Shown: piece after piece, positions 1 through 7,774 of the stretch
How the letters are laid out: each line of letters begins with the position of its first letter
How positions within the stretch are numbered: the first letter of the stretch is position 1
NCBI GenBank assembly: GCA_004299555.1
Contig: SCQU01000004.1
Location: 62,001-126,000, forward strand
Direction of reading: 5' to 3'
Origin: Rhodanobacteraceae bacterium
GTDB taxonomy: Bacteria; Pseudomonadota; Gammaproteobacteria; Xanthomonadales; Rhodanobacteraceae
Length of the DNA: 64,000 nt
Program-made: the position numbers and the translations under genes
Notes under the pieces: model-generated
The model's database searches: none
What the model saw: only the letters and a program-made list of their open reading frames with translations
Told to the model about the DNA's origin: nothing

Positions 1-1
1 G

Positions 2-100
2 CACGAACAAGGCTGGTGGCCGAAGGAAATTGCGTACCTGCGCAAAAACCTTGCCACCGACGCCGCCGCGAAAGCGCGCAACGGCGCCGTCCACCCTTGA
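2..100 (+). CDS. 3' end of an unidentified gene (partial)
   Basis: An open frame enters from the left edge and ends at a TGA at 98-100, leaving 32 codons. The visible tail contains WWPKEIAYLRKNLA followed by an Ala/Lys-rich end. It stays open back to the window edge and has the GC-rich third positions of its neighbours, so it is probably a real C-terminus. No family can be assigned from this length. The next gene on the same strand starts about 55 bp later, so the two may be co-transcribed. Confidence 0.45.
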   Translation, partial: HEQGWWPKEIAYLRKNLATDAAAKARNGAVHP

Positions 101-154
101 ACCGTGGCCGCCCCGGAATGCCGGTACCATGCAGCCTTTCATTCCTGCCGACCC

Positions 155-2386
155 ATGCCGATGCAGTTGAGTAAGCGCGCGTGCCAGTGGCTGCCCTGGC
201 TGCTGCTGGCCGTCACCGTCCTGGTCACCGCCATCGTGTACTGGCCGGGAACCACCGGGGGATGGGTATTCGACGATTACCCCAACATCGTCGACAACAC
301 GGCCATCCACATCACGCGCGGCCACGCGACGCTGGTTGCGTGGATCAACTCGGCACTGTCATCGCCCGCGAGCGTGCTGCATCGGCCGCTGGCGTCGCTG
401 ACGTTCTCGGCCAACTGGTACTTCGGCAACGGCAATCCGTGGCCGTTCAAGGTTACCAATATCGTCATCCACCTGTTGAACGGCGTGCTGGTGTTCCTGA
501 TGCTGCGGGCGCTGCTGCGGCTGGTGGCGTTGGTTCCCCCTCCGGCCGGGAGAGGATGGGGCGCGGCGCCGGGCGAGGGTTCATGGCTGGCGAACCGTTT
601 CCGCGGGCTGCGTACCCGCACCCCTGCCCCTCTCCGGATGGGCGAGGGGTTCTCGGCGCGTATTGATGATGCGGGCGCAACCCGTTTGGCACTCATCGTT
701 TCCGCGGCGTGGATGCTCCTGCCGATCAACCTGATGGCGGTGTTGTATGTGGTGCAGCGGATGGAAAGCCTGTGCCAGGTATTCGTGCTGGCGGGTTTGT
801 GGGCCTACCTGCACGGCCGCTGGATGATGCTGACGGCGACCGATCCCCGCCGCGATCACCAGGGGTTTTCACTGGCCGTCGGCGGCATCGTGCTGGGTAC
901 GGCGCTGGGGCTGACCTCGAAGGAAACCGCCGTGCTGCTGCCGGTGTTTGCGTTGCTGGCGGAAGCGGTGGTGATCCGGTTCGGGCGCGGCCGTGCATCA
1001 ATCAGCGCGCGTCTGGCAGCCCCCCTCTCCCCTCGGGAGAGGGGCGGGGGTGAGGGTACGGATACGCGTGTTGCCGAACCGTTGCGCGAGGTCGCACCCT
1101 CACCCGCCCCTGCGGGGCACCCTCTCCCGGCGGGAGAGGGTGAAGCGAGCATCGACAAGCGCATCTGGGCCCTCTTCACCGTCACCCTGTTCATTCCGGC
1201 GGTATTGGGTTTCGCGTGGGTGCTGCGCGGCGTGCTGCGAGCCGGTGCGCTGGCCGGGCGCGACTTCACCCTGGGCCAGCGCCTTTTGACCGAACCCCGC
1301 GTGCTGGTGGACTACCTGCACTGGACGCTGTTGCCAAACCCCGAAGTGCTGAGCCTGTACCACGACGAGATCGTGAAATCGACCGGCATCCTGACGCCCT
1401 GGACCACGCTCGCTGCCATCGTGTTTCTCGCCGCGCTGGTTGCGGTCGCGGTGTGGTTGCGCAACCGCCGTCCACTGGTGTCGCTCGGCATCGGCTGGTT
1501 TTTTGCCGGCAACCTTCTGACCGCAACGATCGTGCCGCTGGAGCTTGTCTACGAACAGCGCATGTACTTCGCATCGATCGGCGTGCTGCTGGCCGCGGGC
1601 GCGTTGTTGCTCGGCCTGCGCTGGAAGCTCGCGTGGCCGCTCTTGCGCGGCTTCCTGGTCGCGGTGGCCCTGTTGTGGTTTGCCGTCGCGACCAACCTGC
1701 GTGCGCAGGAATGGTCCAACCCGCTGCGCCTTGCGGTTGCCGAAGCGCAACGCCACCCCGATTCCCCGCGGGCGGTCTACGAAGCCGGCCGGCTGCTGCT
1801 GATCGCGTCGGACTACCAACCCGGCAAAATCCAGGATGCCGCGTCGAAGTATCTGCGCCAGGCCGCGGCCATCCCGGGTTCCTCGGCGTTGCCGGACCAG
1901 GCCATGATCATGCTGGTCGATCACCACCACCAGGGCGCGGACGCCGGCTACTGGCGCTCGATGATCCACAAGCTGGCGAGCCAGCCGACCCGGCAGGAAG
2001 ACGTTTCGGCGTTGATTTCACTGACCAACTGCTATGGAGCCGGCATCTGCCAGTTCAACGTGGACTGGCTTGAGCGCGCCTACAGCGCCGCCCTGTCGCG
2101 TCCGCACCCCATCGCCCGGCTGGACGGTGCCTACGCCGATTTCCAGCGCGACGTCCTGCACAACGACCACCTGGCGACGGAATACCTCGCGCGCGCGGTG
2201 GCCGGCGACCCGAGCGAACCCGCGTACCGGGTGGACCTGGCCGCGCTGTATGCACGCCAAGGCGATACCGAACAGGCACTGGTACAAATTGACGCCCTGC
2301 GGCGCATGAACCTGGGCGGACGGCTCGACGCCCAGATCGCGGTATTAGTGCGCTTGGCTGAACAGGGCCGCGTCACACCACCTTGA
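155..2386 (+). CDS. TMTC-like polytopic membrane protein with C-terminal TPR region
   Basis: About 743 residues. The N-terminus has a hydrophobic helix followed by a GWVFDDYPNIVDN motif and then LHRPLASLTFSANWYFG and a VTNIVIHLLNGVLVF helix. This layout matches the TMTC/TPR O-mannosyltransferase-like membrane family, in which an Asp-Asp motif sits in the first periplasmic loop. Several more membrane segments follow to about residue 520. The last 200 residues are soluble and helical with TPR-like repeats (AVYEAGRLLL; AYRVDLAALYARQGD). Two Pro/Gly/Arg-rich stretches at about residues 126-168 and 287-332 are encoded by copies of the local CCCTCTCCC/GGGAGAGGG palindromic repeat and look like in-frame insertions in loops between helices. 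ATGs at 155 and 161 and a GTG at 104 are all possible starts; none has a strong ribosome-binding site. A role in glycan transfer to surface proteins is inferred from family and location only. Confidence 0.7.
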   Translation: MPMQLSKRACQWLPWLLLAVTVLVTAIVYWPGTTGGWVFDDYPNIVDNTAIHITRGHATLVAWINSALSSPASVLHRPLASLTFSANWYFGNGNPWPFKVTNIVIHLLNGVLVFLMLRALLRLVALVPPPAGRGWGAAPGEGSWLANRFRGLRTRTPAPLRMGEGFSARIDDAGATRLALIVSAAWMLLPINLMAVLYVVQRMESLCQVFVLAGLWAYLHGRWMMLTATDPRRDHQGFSLAVGGIVLGTALGLTSKETAVLLPVFALLAEAVVIRFGRGRASISARLAAPLSPRERGGGEGTDTRVAEPLREVAPSPAPAGHPLPAGEGEASIDKRIWALFTVTLFIPAVLGFAWVLRGVLRAGALAGRDFTLGQRLLTEPRVLVDYLHWTLLPNPEVLSLYHDEIVKSTGILTPWTTLAAIVFLAALVAVAVWLRNRRPLVSLGIGWFFAGNLLTATIVPLELVYEQRMYFASIGVLLAAGALLLGLRWKLAWPLLRGFLVAVALLWFAVATNLRAQEWSNPLRLAVAEAQRHPDSPRAVYEAGRLLLIASDYQPGKIQDAASKYLRQAAAIPGSSALPDQAMIMLVDHHHQGADAGYWRSMIHKLASQPTRQEDVSALISLTNCYGAGICQFNVDWLERAYSAALSRPHPIARLDGAYADFQRDVLHNDHLATEYLARAVAGDPSEPAYRVDLAALYARQGDTEQALVQIDALRRMNLGGRLDAQIAVLVRLAEQGRVTPP
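533..655. repeat. palindromic repeat copies inside the TMTC-like gene (first insertion)
   Basis: Two imperfect copies of the dispersed element lie here, one at about 533-583 (gggagagg with a gcgagggttc flank) and one at about 611-652 (tacccgcacccctgcccctctcc). The host frame stays open through both. The encoded peptide is rich in Pro, Gly and Arg and interrupts an otherwise hydrophobic protein. The same motif occurs in noncoding spacers of this window, for example 6.0-6.6 kb and 16.9-17.2 kb, which is why an insertion is inferred. Confidence 0.6.
1018..1146. repeat. palindromic repeat copies inside the TMTC-like gene (second insertion)
   Basis: A pair of facing copies lies here: CCCTCTCCCCTCGGGAGAGG followed by gggtgagggtacgg, then a reversed copy ending ctcccggcgggagaggg. 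The protein frame is kept open across about 130 bp and encodes SPRERGGGEG and HPLPAGEGE. The stretch falls between predicted membrane helices of the host protein. Confidence 0.65.
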
Positions 2387-2454
2387 ACCCGACGGGTTGA
2401 CGCCAGCCTCCCCGTCAAGCATCATGATGTCACATGAATGATGCGGTTGCTGTC

Positions 2455-2706
2455 ATGCGCACCACCATCACCCTCGATCCCGACGTCGAAGCCTTGCTGA
2501 AAAAAGCCATGCGCGAACGCGGTGTCTCCTTCAAGGATGCCGTCAACCAGGCCGTGCGCGCGGGGTTGGCCACCAGGCAAACCAAGGTGCGGCCGTTCAA
2601 GCAGCGCACCATGCATCTTGGAAAACCGCTCGTTGATCTTACCAAGGCGATGGCACTCGCCGATGAGCTCGATGACATCGCCCACGGCTGGTTGCCACCC
2701 CGGTGA
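2455..2706 (+). CDS. ribbon-helix-helix antitoxin, VapB-like
   Basis: A small protein of about 83 residues. Its start, MRTTITLDPDVEALLKKAM, is the beta-strand plus helix of the ribbon-helix-helix (Arc/MetJ) DNA-binding fold found in VapB-type antitoxins. The C-terminal part would bind and neutralise the toxin. An ATG seven codons upstream (2434) is also in frame; 2455 was chosen because the family usually begins MRTT. The stop codon overlaps the toxin start at 2703, the usual antitoxin-first arrangement. Such antitoxins normally repress their own promoter, but no operator is evident in the short upstream gap. Confidence 0.75.
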   Translation: MRTTITLDPDVEALLKKAMRERGVSFKDAVNQAVRAGLATRQTKVRPFKQRTMHLGKPLVDLTKAMALADELDDIAHGWLPPR

Positions 2707-3149
2707 GGATGCCGGATGTCAGCGTGCTGGTTTACGCGATCAACCCGGATTCGCGCCACCACACGGTGGCCCGCCACTGGCTCGAAGGCGGCTATCGCGA
2801 CCCGGCTGGCGTTGGTTTTGCGTGGGCGGCGGTGACCGGGTTCCTGCGCATTTCGACGCTCCACCGTATCTTGCCAAAAGCGCTGTCGATCGCTGACGCA
2901 CTACGCTTCGTCGACGAATGGCTGTCACACCCGCGCGCACAGATCCTGGAGCCAACCGATCGCCACGCGGCGCTGCTGGGCCGGCTACTGATTGGCGCCG
3001 GGCACGGTGGCAATCTGGTCAGCGACGCGCACCTTGCGGCCATCGCAATCGAACACGGCGCCACCCTTGGCAGCTTCGATGTCGACTTTGAACGCTTCGC
3101 AGGGTTGCGGTTCGAACACCTGGTTGCAGACGCAGTCCACGAGCGCTGA
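2703..3149 (+). CDS. PIN-domain ribonuclease toxin, VapC family
   Basis: About 148 residues. Acidic PIN-domain residues are visible: Asp near the start (PDVSVLVYA), Asp in GNLVSDAHLAAIAIEHG, and Asp in SFDVDFERFAGL near the C-terminus. In this family they coordinate the metal that cuts RNA, often tRNA or rRNA. The middle segment reads AAVTGFLRIS, lacking an obvious Glu at the position often acidic in PIN domains; some VapC subfamilies look like this. Translation starts at GTG 2703, overlapping the antitoxin stop, or at ATG 2709. The pair sits between glycan-related genes and is probably a stabilising or acquired module. Confidence 0.8.
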   Translation: MRMPDVSVLVYAINPDSRHHTVARHWLEGGYRDPAGVGFAWAAVTGFLRISTLHRILPKALSIADALRFVDEWLSHPRAQILEPTDRHAALLGRLLIGAGHGGNLVSDAHLAAIAIEHGATLGSFDVDFERFAGLRFEHLVADAVHER

Positions 3150-3207
3150 GCCAATCCGCAAGCACCCGGCCATCACGTTCGAACCCGCCCGATTTCGGAA
3201 CCCGTTG

Positions 3208-4383
3208 ATGAATCACCCGCATGACGCCGCCAGCGAACCCTTCCTTGTCTTCGGTTCGCCCCTGATCGAGCAGGCCGAAATTGACGAAGTGGTCGCCTGC
3301 ATGCAATCGTCGTGGCTGGGTACCGGGCCGCGCGTCGCGCAGTTCGAGCGTGATTTCGCGGCCTACCAGCACCTGCAGCCGACGCAGGTGGCGGCGCTCA
3401 ACTCCTGTACCGCGGCGCTGCACGTCAGCATGGTGGCCGCGGACCTGCCGCCGGTCAGCGAGGTCATCACCACGCCGATGACCTTTTGCGCATCGGTCAA
3501 CGCCATCATCCACGCGGGCCTGACGCCGGTGTTGGCCGACGTCGACCCGGCGACCCAGTGCATCGACCCGGCGGCGATCGAAGCCGCGGTCACGCCGCGC
3601 ACGCGCGCGATCCTGCCGGTGCATTTCGCAGGGCGTGCATGTGAAATGGACGCCATCATGGCCATCGCGCGCAAGCACGACCTCAAGGTCATCGAGGACT
3701 GCGCGCACGCGATCGAGACGACGTATCACGGGCGCAAGGCCGGTACCTTCGGCGACTTCGGCGGCTTCAGCTTCTACGCCACCAAGAACGTCGCCACCGG
3801 CGAAGGCGGCATGATCATTGGCCGCGATGAGGCCCACATCGCGCGCGCCAAGGTACTGGCGCTGCACGGCATGAGCAAGGACGCGTGGCACCGCTTTGGC
3901 GATGAAGGCTACAAGCACTACCAGGTCGTCGAGGCCGGCTTCAAGTACAACATGATGGATCTCGTGGCCGCGATCGGCATCCACCAGCTGGCGCGCGTCG
4001 AACGCAACTGGCAGCGCCGCGAAGCGATCTGGAAGCGTTACATGGACGCCTTCACCGAACTGCCGATTGGCCTGCCCGCGCCGCCCGCGCCCGACACGAA
4101 ACACGCCTACCACCTGTTCACCATCAGGGTGGATGAAACACGCTGCGGCATCGCGCGCGACGCCTTCCTCGACGCCATGAATGCGCGCCGCATCGGCACC
4201 GGCGTGCATTACCTCGCCATCCCCGAGCATCCGTACTACCAAGAGCATTACGGCTGGAAGCCCGAACACTGGCCCAACGCCACGCGCATCGGCCGCCAGA
4301 CCGTCAGCCTGCCGCTGTCGCCCAAGCTGACGGACGGGGATGTAGAGCGGGTCATCGACGCGGTGCGCGCAAGCGTCTCGTAG
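3208..4383 (+). CDS. DegT/DnrJ/EryC1/StrS-family nucleotide-sugar aminotransferase
   Basis: About 391 residues, the usual family length. It is a PLP-dependent enzyme that converts a keto-sugar nucleotide to an amino sugar for surface glycans. The PLP lysine is in SFYATKNVATGEGG, preceded by the cofactor-contacting VIEDCAHAIET and VHFAGRACEMD segments. The C-terminal GTGVHYLAIPEHPYY and RIGRQTVSLPLSPKLT segments are typical of the ArnB/PseC/WecE group. The ATG at 3208 is preferred over upstream in-frame codons that run into the toxin gene. A diverged second copy of its last 60 codons lies at 5.8-6.0 kb behind the ATPase gene. The exact sugar cannot be decided from sequence alone. Confidence 0.88.
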   Translation: MNHPHDAASEPFLVFGSPLIEQAEIDEVVACMQSSWLGTGPRVAQFERDFAAYQHLQPTQVAALNSCTAALHVSMVAADLPPVSEVITTPMTFCASVNAIIHAGLTPVLADVDPATQCIDPAAIEAAVTPRTRAILPVHFAGRACEMDAIMAIARKHDLKVIEDCAHAIETTYHGRKAGTFGDFGGFSFYATKNVATGEGGMIIGRDEAHIARAKVLALHGMSKDAWHRFGDEGYKHYQVVEAGFKYNMMDLVAAIGIHQLARVERNWQRREAIWKRYMDAFTELPIGLPAPPAPDTKHAYHLFTIRVDETRCGIARDAFLDAMNARRIGTGVHYLAIPEHPYYQEHYGWKPEHWPNATRIGRQTVSLPLSPKLTDGDVERVIDAVRASVS

Positions 4384-4436
4384 CGCGGTGCGGCAGCCCG
4401 GCGGGCGCCACCGCTGATGCCGGCGGCATACGTCGG

Positions 4437-4524
4437 TTCCTGATTGGACGCGTACATATTCCCGATTGGACGAGCTTGCGTTCCCGATTGGACGAACGCA
4501 TAATCCGGATTGGACGAAACGGGA
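4437..4524 (+). repeat. four 22-bp direct repeats upstream of the ATPase gene
   Basis: Units start at 4437, 4459, 4481 and 4503, exactly 22 bp apart. Each shares TCCnGATTGGACG, and the core GATTGGACG is invariant in all four; the remaining 8-9 bp of each unit vary. Twenty-two bp is about two helical turns, so a bound protein would sit on one face of the DNA. The array ends 14 bp before the ATPase start codon and overlaps a candidate promoter. It resembles an operator or iteron array; it is not a CRISPR, since no unique spacers separate the units. Confidence 0.85.
4476..4504 (+). promoter_or_regulatory. candidate sigma70 promoter of the ATPase gene
   Basis: TTGCGT (4476-4481) and CATAAT (4499-4504) are separated by 17 bp. 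The spacer is the third unit of the 22-bp repeat array, so any protein bound there would block RNA polymerase. This is pattern-based only. Confidence 0.4.
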
Positions 4525-4538
4525 TCGGCGCCACACGC

Positions 4539-5795
4539 ATGCCACGGTTCTACCCACGTTTCGACACAAGGCGGGTGCAGACAGCCCTCAGGGATACGCC
4601 CGTCGTGTTACTGAACGGCCCGCGTCAATCCGGGAAAACCACGCTTGCGCACAACCTGCTTGGTGCCGGCCGGACATTCCGCACCCTGGATGACGATTCC
4701 ACGCTGGCGGCCGCGAATACCGACCCGACCGGGTTCCTGCGGGGCGCCAGGCGCCTGACAATTGACGAGGTGCAGCGCGCGCCGGCGTTGTTGCGAGCCA
4801 TCAAGAAAGTAGTCGATGAAGACCGTCAACCTGGCCGGTTCCTGCTGACGGGCTCAACCAATGTTCTGTCATTGCCGCACGCAGCCGACAGCCTGGCCGG
4901 CCGCATGGCAGTGATCGACCTGTTGCCACTGGCGCAAAGCGAATTGGCGCTGACCCAGCCTGGCTTCCTGCGCGCAGCGTTCGCCGGGGCCCCTTCGCCG
5001 CTTGGCGCCACCGCCATCGGCAAGGCCATCGAACGTATCGTGCTGACCGGCGGCTATCCGGAGATGCTGCGGCGACGCGATCCCGCGCGGCGCGCCGAAT
5101 GGGCGCGGAACTACCTGCGCGCCATCGTGCAACGCGACGTACGCGACATTGCCAGCGTGGAAAAACTTGGCCAGATGCCGCGACTGCTGCGCGCACTCGC
5201 GCACTATTCCGGCCAACTGGCCAATTACTCGCAACTCGGAGGGCAGCTTTCGCTGGACGCCAAAACCGCACGCAAATACGTCGACATCTTCCAGCAACTG
5301 TTTCTCGTGCGCTCGCTGGAACCGTGGTCAGCCAATCGCCTCACCCGCTTGATCAAAACGCCCAAACTGCACTTTCTGGACAGCGGCCTGCTCGCTGTGC
5401 TGCTGGGGGTAACCGAGACAAACGTCGCGACCCGCCGCAAAGCCTTTGGCGCCATCCTGGAAAGCTTCGTGTTTGCCGAAATCACCAAACTCGTCGGGTG
5501 GGCGGCTGACGACTACCAGCTCTACCACTATCGCGACAAGGATCAGGACGAGGTCGACATCGTCATCGAAAGCGCCGCCGGCGATGTCGTGGGCGTCGAA
5601 GTGAAAGCCGCTGCTACCGCAAGCGCCACCGACTTCCGCGGCTTGCACAAACTCGCCGGCACCTGTGGCCGCCGTTTCCGTTGCGGCATCGTGCTGTATG
5701 ACGGTGATACCACGCTGCCATTTGGACCAGAACTATTCGCCGCCCCGATCTCCAACCTCTGGGCCGCGGCCGGCGCATCAAGTCCCGGCCAATAA
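4539..5795 (+). CDS. AAA-family ATPase with DUF4143 and nuclease-like C-terminus
   Basis: About 418 residues. A P-loop (GPRQSGKTTL, about residues 27-36) and Walker B (RLTIDEVQRAP) define the AAA_14 ATPase. The LLTGSTNVLSLP sensor-like strand follows, then a winged-helix region (YSQLGGQLSLDAKTARKYVD). The C-terminal DUF4143 region carries DEVDIVIE and VVGVEVKAAA, a pattern like a PD-(D/E)xK nuclease core. Family members are widespread, often mobile, and of unknown role. The ATG at 4539 (MPRFYPRF) was preferred over an upstream start inside the repeat array. The gene is bracketed by an intact aminotransferase and a decayed copy of that gene's 3' end, suggesting arrival by insertion or duplication. 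Confidence 0.85.
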   Translation: MPRFYPRFDTRRVQTALRDTPVVLLNGPRQSGKTTLAHNLLGAGRTFRTLDDDSTLAAANTDPTGFLRGARRLTIDEVQRAPALLRAIKKVVDEDRQPGRFLLTGSTNVLSLPHAADSLAGRMAVIDLLPLAQSELALTQPGFLRAAFAGAPSPLGATAIGKAIERIVLTGGYPEMLRRRDPARRAEWARNYLRAIVQRDVRDIASVEKLGQMPRLLRALAHYSGQLANYSQLGGQLSLDAKTARKYVDIFQQLFLVRSLEPWSANRLTRLIKTPKLHFLDSGLLAVLLGVTETNVATRRKAFGAILESFVFAEITKLVGWAADDYQLYHYRDKDQDEVDIVIESAAGDVVGVEVKAAATASATDFRGLHKLAGTCGRRFRCGIVLYDGDTTLPFGPELFAAPISNLWAAAGASSPGQ

Positions 5796-5806
5796 TCATC
5801 AAATCC

Positions 5807-5990
5807 GCGCGATGCCCTCCTCGACGCCATGAACGCGCGCCGCGTCGGCAGCGGCATGCGCCACCTTGCCACCCCCGAGCGCCTGTATTACCAAGCGCGT
5901 TACGGCTGGACGCCCGAACGCTGGCCCAACGCCACGCGCATCGGCCGCCAGACCGTGAGCCTGCCGCTGTCGCCCAAAGGGCATGTTGGG
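5807..5990 (+). pseudogene. remnant of a DegT-family aminotransferase 3' end
   Basis: The frame encodes LLDAMNARRVGSGMRHLATP and WPNATRIGRQTVSLPLSPK, matching the C-terminus of the intact aminotransferase at about 4154-4324 with substitutions such as I/V, T/S and H/R. It has no PLP-binding part and no start, and after SPK it runs into unrelated repeat DNA. The divergence argues against a fresh duplication: it may be the tail of a second, related aminotransferase lost when the ATPase gene or repeats entered. Confidence 0.8.
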
Positions 5991-6732
5991 CAAGCCCGCC
6001 AAGGCGGTGTCCGTCAAGGACATGAACGCAGCCATTGCTGGCGCGGGCGCACACGCGCGATGGTGAATCATGCGGGACGCCGAACCCTCATCCGCCCCTT
6101 CGGGGCACCTTCTCCCGGAGGGAGAAGGAAAAAGTCGCTCGGTCTCCTCGACCATCGGGAGAAGGAAAAGAATCGGAACCCCTCTCCCGTCGGGAGAGGT
6201 GCAGGGGTGAGGGTACGCGCATGCGCGATGATGAATCACGCGGGACGCCGAACCCTCATCCGCCCCTTCGGGGCACCTTCTCCCGGAGGGAGAAGGAAAA
6301 AGTCGCTCGGTCTCCTCGACCATCGGGAGAAGGAAAAGAATCGCAACCCCTCTCCCATCGGAATCGGAACCCTCGATCGTCGCGGGAACGGAAAGAATCG
6401 GAACCCCTCTCCCGTCGGGAGAGGGGCATGGGTGAGGGTACGCACACGCGCGATGGTGAATCATGCGGGACGCCGAACCCTCATCCGCCCCTTCGGGGCA
6501 CCTTCTCCCGGAGGGAGAAGGGAAAAGTCGCTCGGCCTCCTCGACCATCGGGAGAAGGAAAAGAATCGCAACCCCTCTCCCGCCGGGAGAGGCGCAGGGG
6601 TGAGGGTACGGTTTGACGCCAGCCAGGATTCCCTTTGCGCGTGACAACCTGGCAAGCCAGGACCATCTACCCCGCCACGCCAACCAAGCGCTTGTCACGC
6701 GACCACAAGCGCGTGTCCGGCGGCCGCTGCAA
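5991..6732. repeat. gene-free spacer with three tandem copies of a ~170-220 bp repeat block
   Basis: Blocks begin at about 6047, 6217 and 6440. Each contains GCGATGGTGAATCATGCGGG (middle copy: gatgaatcacg), then gaaccctcatccgcccc, CCTTCTCCCGGAGGGAGAAG, cgaccatcgggagaagg, and CCCTCTCCCGTCGGGAGAGG followed by gggtgagggtacg. The middle copy carries a short extra insertion. The palindromic cores would form hairpins in RNA. All frames are nearly stop-free because of composition, so the open frames here are not genes. The block separates the aminotransferase remnant from a convergent glycosyltransferase. Confidence 0.85.
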
Positions 6733-7674
6733 TCACTTGTCAACTTCGCCCCGCAGGCGTTCATCCTCGACGAAATACAACGGCCGCTGCTTGGCTTCGG
6801 TAAACAGGCGCCCGAGGTACTCGCCAATTACACCCAGCGCCAGCAGCTGCACGCCGCCCAGCAGCAGGATCACCAGCATCAGGGTTGGGTAGCCGCGCAC
6901 CGGGTCACCCCAGATCAACGCGCGGATGAATACATAGATGCCATACGCGAACGCCAGCCCCGCCGTCGCCAACCCCAGCCAGGTCGCCAGGCGCAGCGGC
7001 GCGGCCGAAAACGACGTGATGCCATCAATGGCAAGCTGCGAAAGCTTCCAGTAGCTCCATTTGCTGCCGCCCGCGGCGCGGGCATCGCGCCTGAAATGCA
7101 CGGCCGTCTGCCGGTACCCGATCCACGCAAACAGGCCCTTCATGAAGCGCTGACGCTCACGCAACTGCCGCAACGCCAGCACGGCGCGCCGGGACAGCAG
7201 CCGGAAATCCCCGGTATCGCGCGGGATCGGCGTAGCCGACAGGCGTTCCATCGCCCGGTAAAACGCCGCGGACGTGAACCGCTTCAGGCCGCTTTCGCCC
7301 GCGCGCCCGTCCCGCGTTGCATACACGACGTCATACCCTTCGCGCCACGCCGCCACAAGTTGCGGGATCAGCTCGGGCGGGTCCTGCAGGTCCGCGTCGA
7401 TCACCACCACCGCGTCGGCATCGCAGTGGTCAAGGCCGGCGGTCAGCGCCGCCTCCTTGCCAAAATTCCGCGACAGGCGCAACGCGCCGACGGCCGCATC
7501 ACCGGCCAGCAACGATTCGATCACGGACCAGGTTCCATCGCGGCTGCCATCATCGACGTACAGCACGCGATGCGGCAGGCCCAAAGCATCAAGCGTCGCC
7601 CGCAATCGCCGGTGAAATTCCGCCAGCACGGCAGCTTCGTTGTACGCGGGAACCACCACCGCCAGCTGCGTCAT
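6733..7674 (-). CDS. GT2 polyprenyl-phosphate glycosyltransferase (GtrB/DPM1-like)
   Basis: About 313 residues. The GT-A fold opens with VVVPAYNEAAVLAEF, followed by VDDGSRDGT and the metal-binding DADLQDPPE. RLSRNFGKEAALTAGLDH is typical of GtrB/ArnC/DPM1-type enzymes that load a sugar from UDP or GDP onto undecaprenyl phosphate at the inner membrane. Two C-terminal membrane helices (about residues 230-290) match that subgroup. The product would serve a membrane transferase such as the GT39-like protein transcribed divergently next to it. The length is normal and the start ATG at 7674 is well placed. Confidence 0.88.
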   Translation of the reverse strand: MTQLAVVVPAYNEAAVLAEFHRRLRATLDALGLPHRVLYVDDGSRDGTWSVIESLLAGDAAVGALRLSRNFGKEAALTAGLDHCDADAVVVIDADLQDPPELIPQLVAAWREGYDVVYATRDGRAGESGLKRFTSAAFYRAMERLSATPIPRDTGDFRLLSRRAVLALRQLRERQRFMKGLFAWIGYRQTAVHFRRDARAAGGSKWSYWKLSQLAIDGITSFSAAPLRLATWLGLATAGLAFAYGIYVFIRALIWGDPVRGYPTLMLVILLLGGVQLLALGVIGEYLGRLFTEAKQRPLYFVEDERLRGEVDK

Positions 7675-7774
7675 GAGTTTGATCCTGGCCCCAACCCCGA
7701 GGATGGTAGCTGCGCCTGCCCGGATCGCGCACCCGCAGGCATACTAGGCGCCGTATTTCGTGCCGGCCCACCTT

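Noticed and set aside
4437-4524. Possible CRISPR array
   Set aside because: Units are only 22 bp and contiguous, with a conserved part of about 13 bp and no 30-bp unique spacers; no cas genes are present.
7673-7689. GAGTTTGATCCTGGC, identical to 15 bases of the conserved 16S rRNA 5' region
   Set aside because: The match stops after 15 bases and spans the start of a glycosyltransferase gene; no rRNA sequence follows on either strand.
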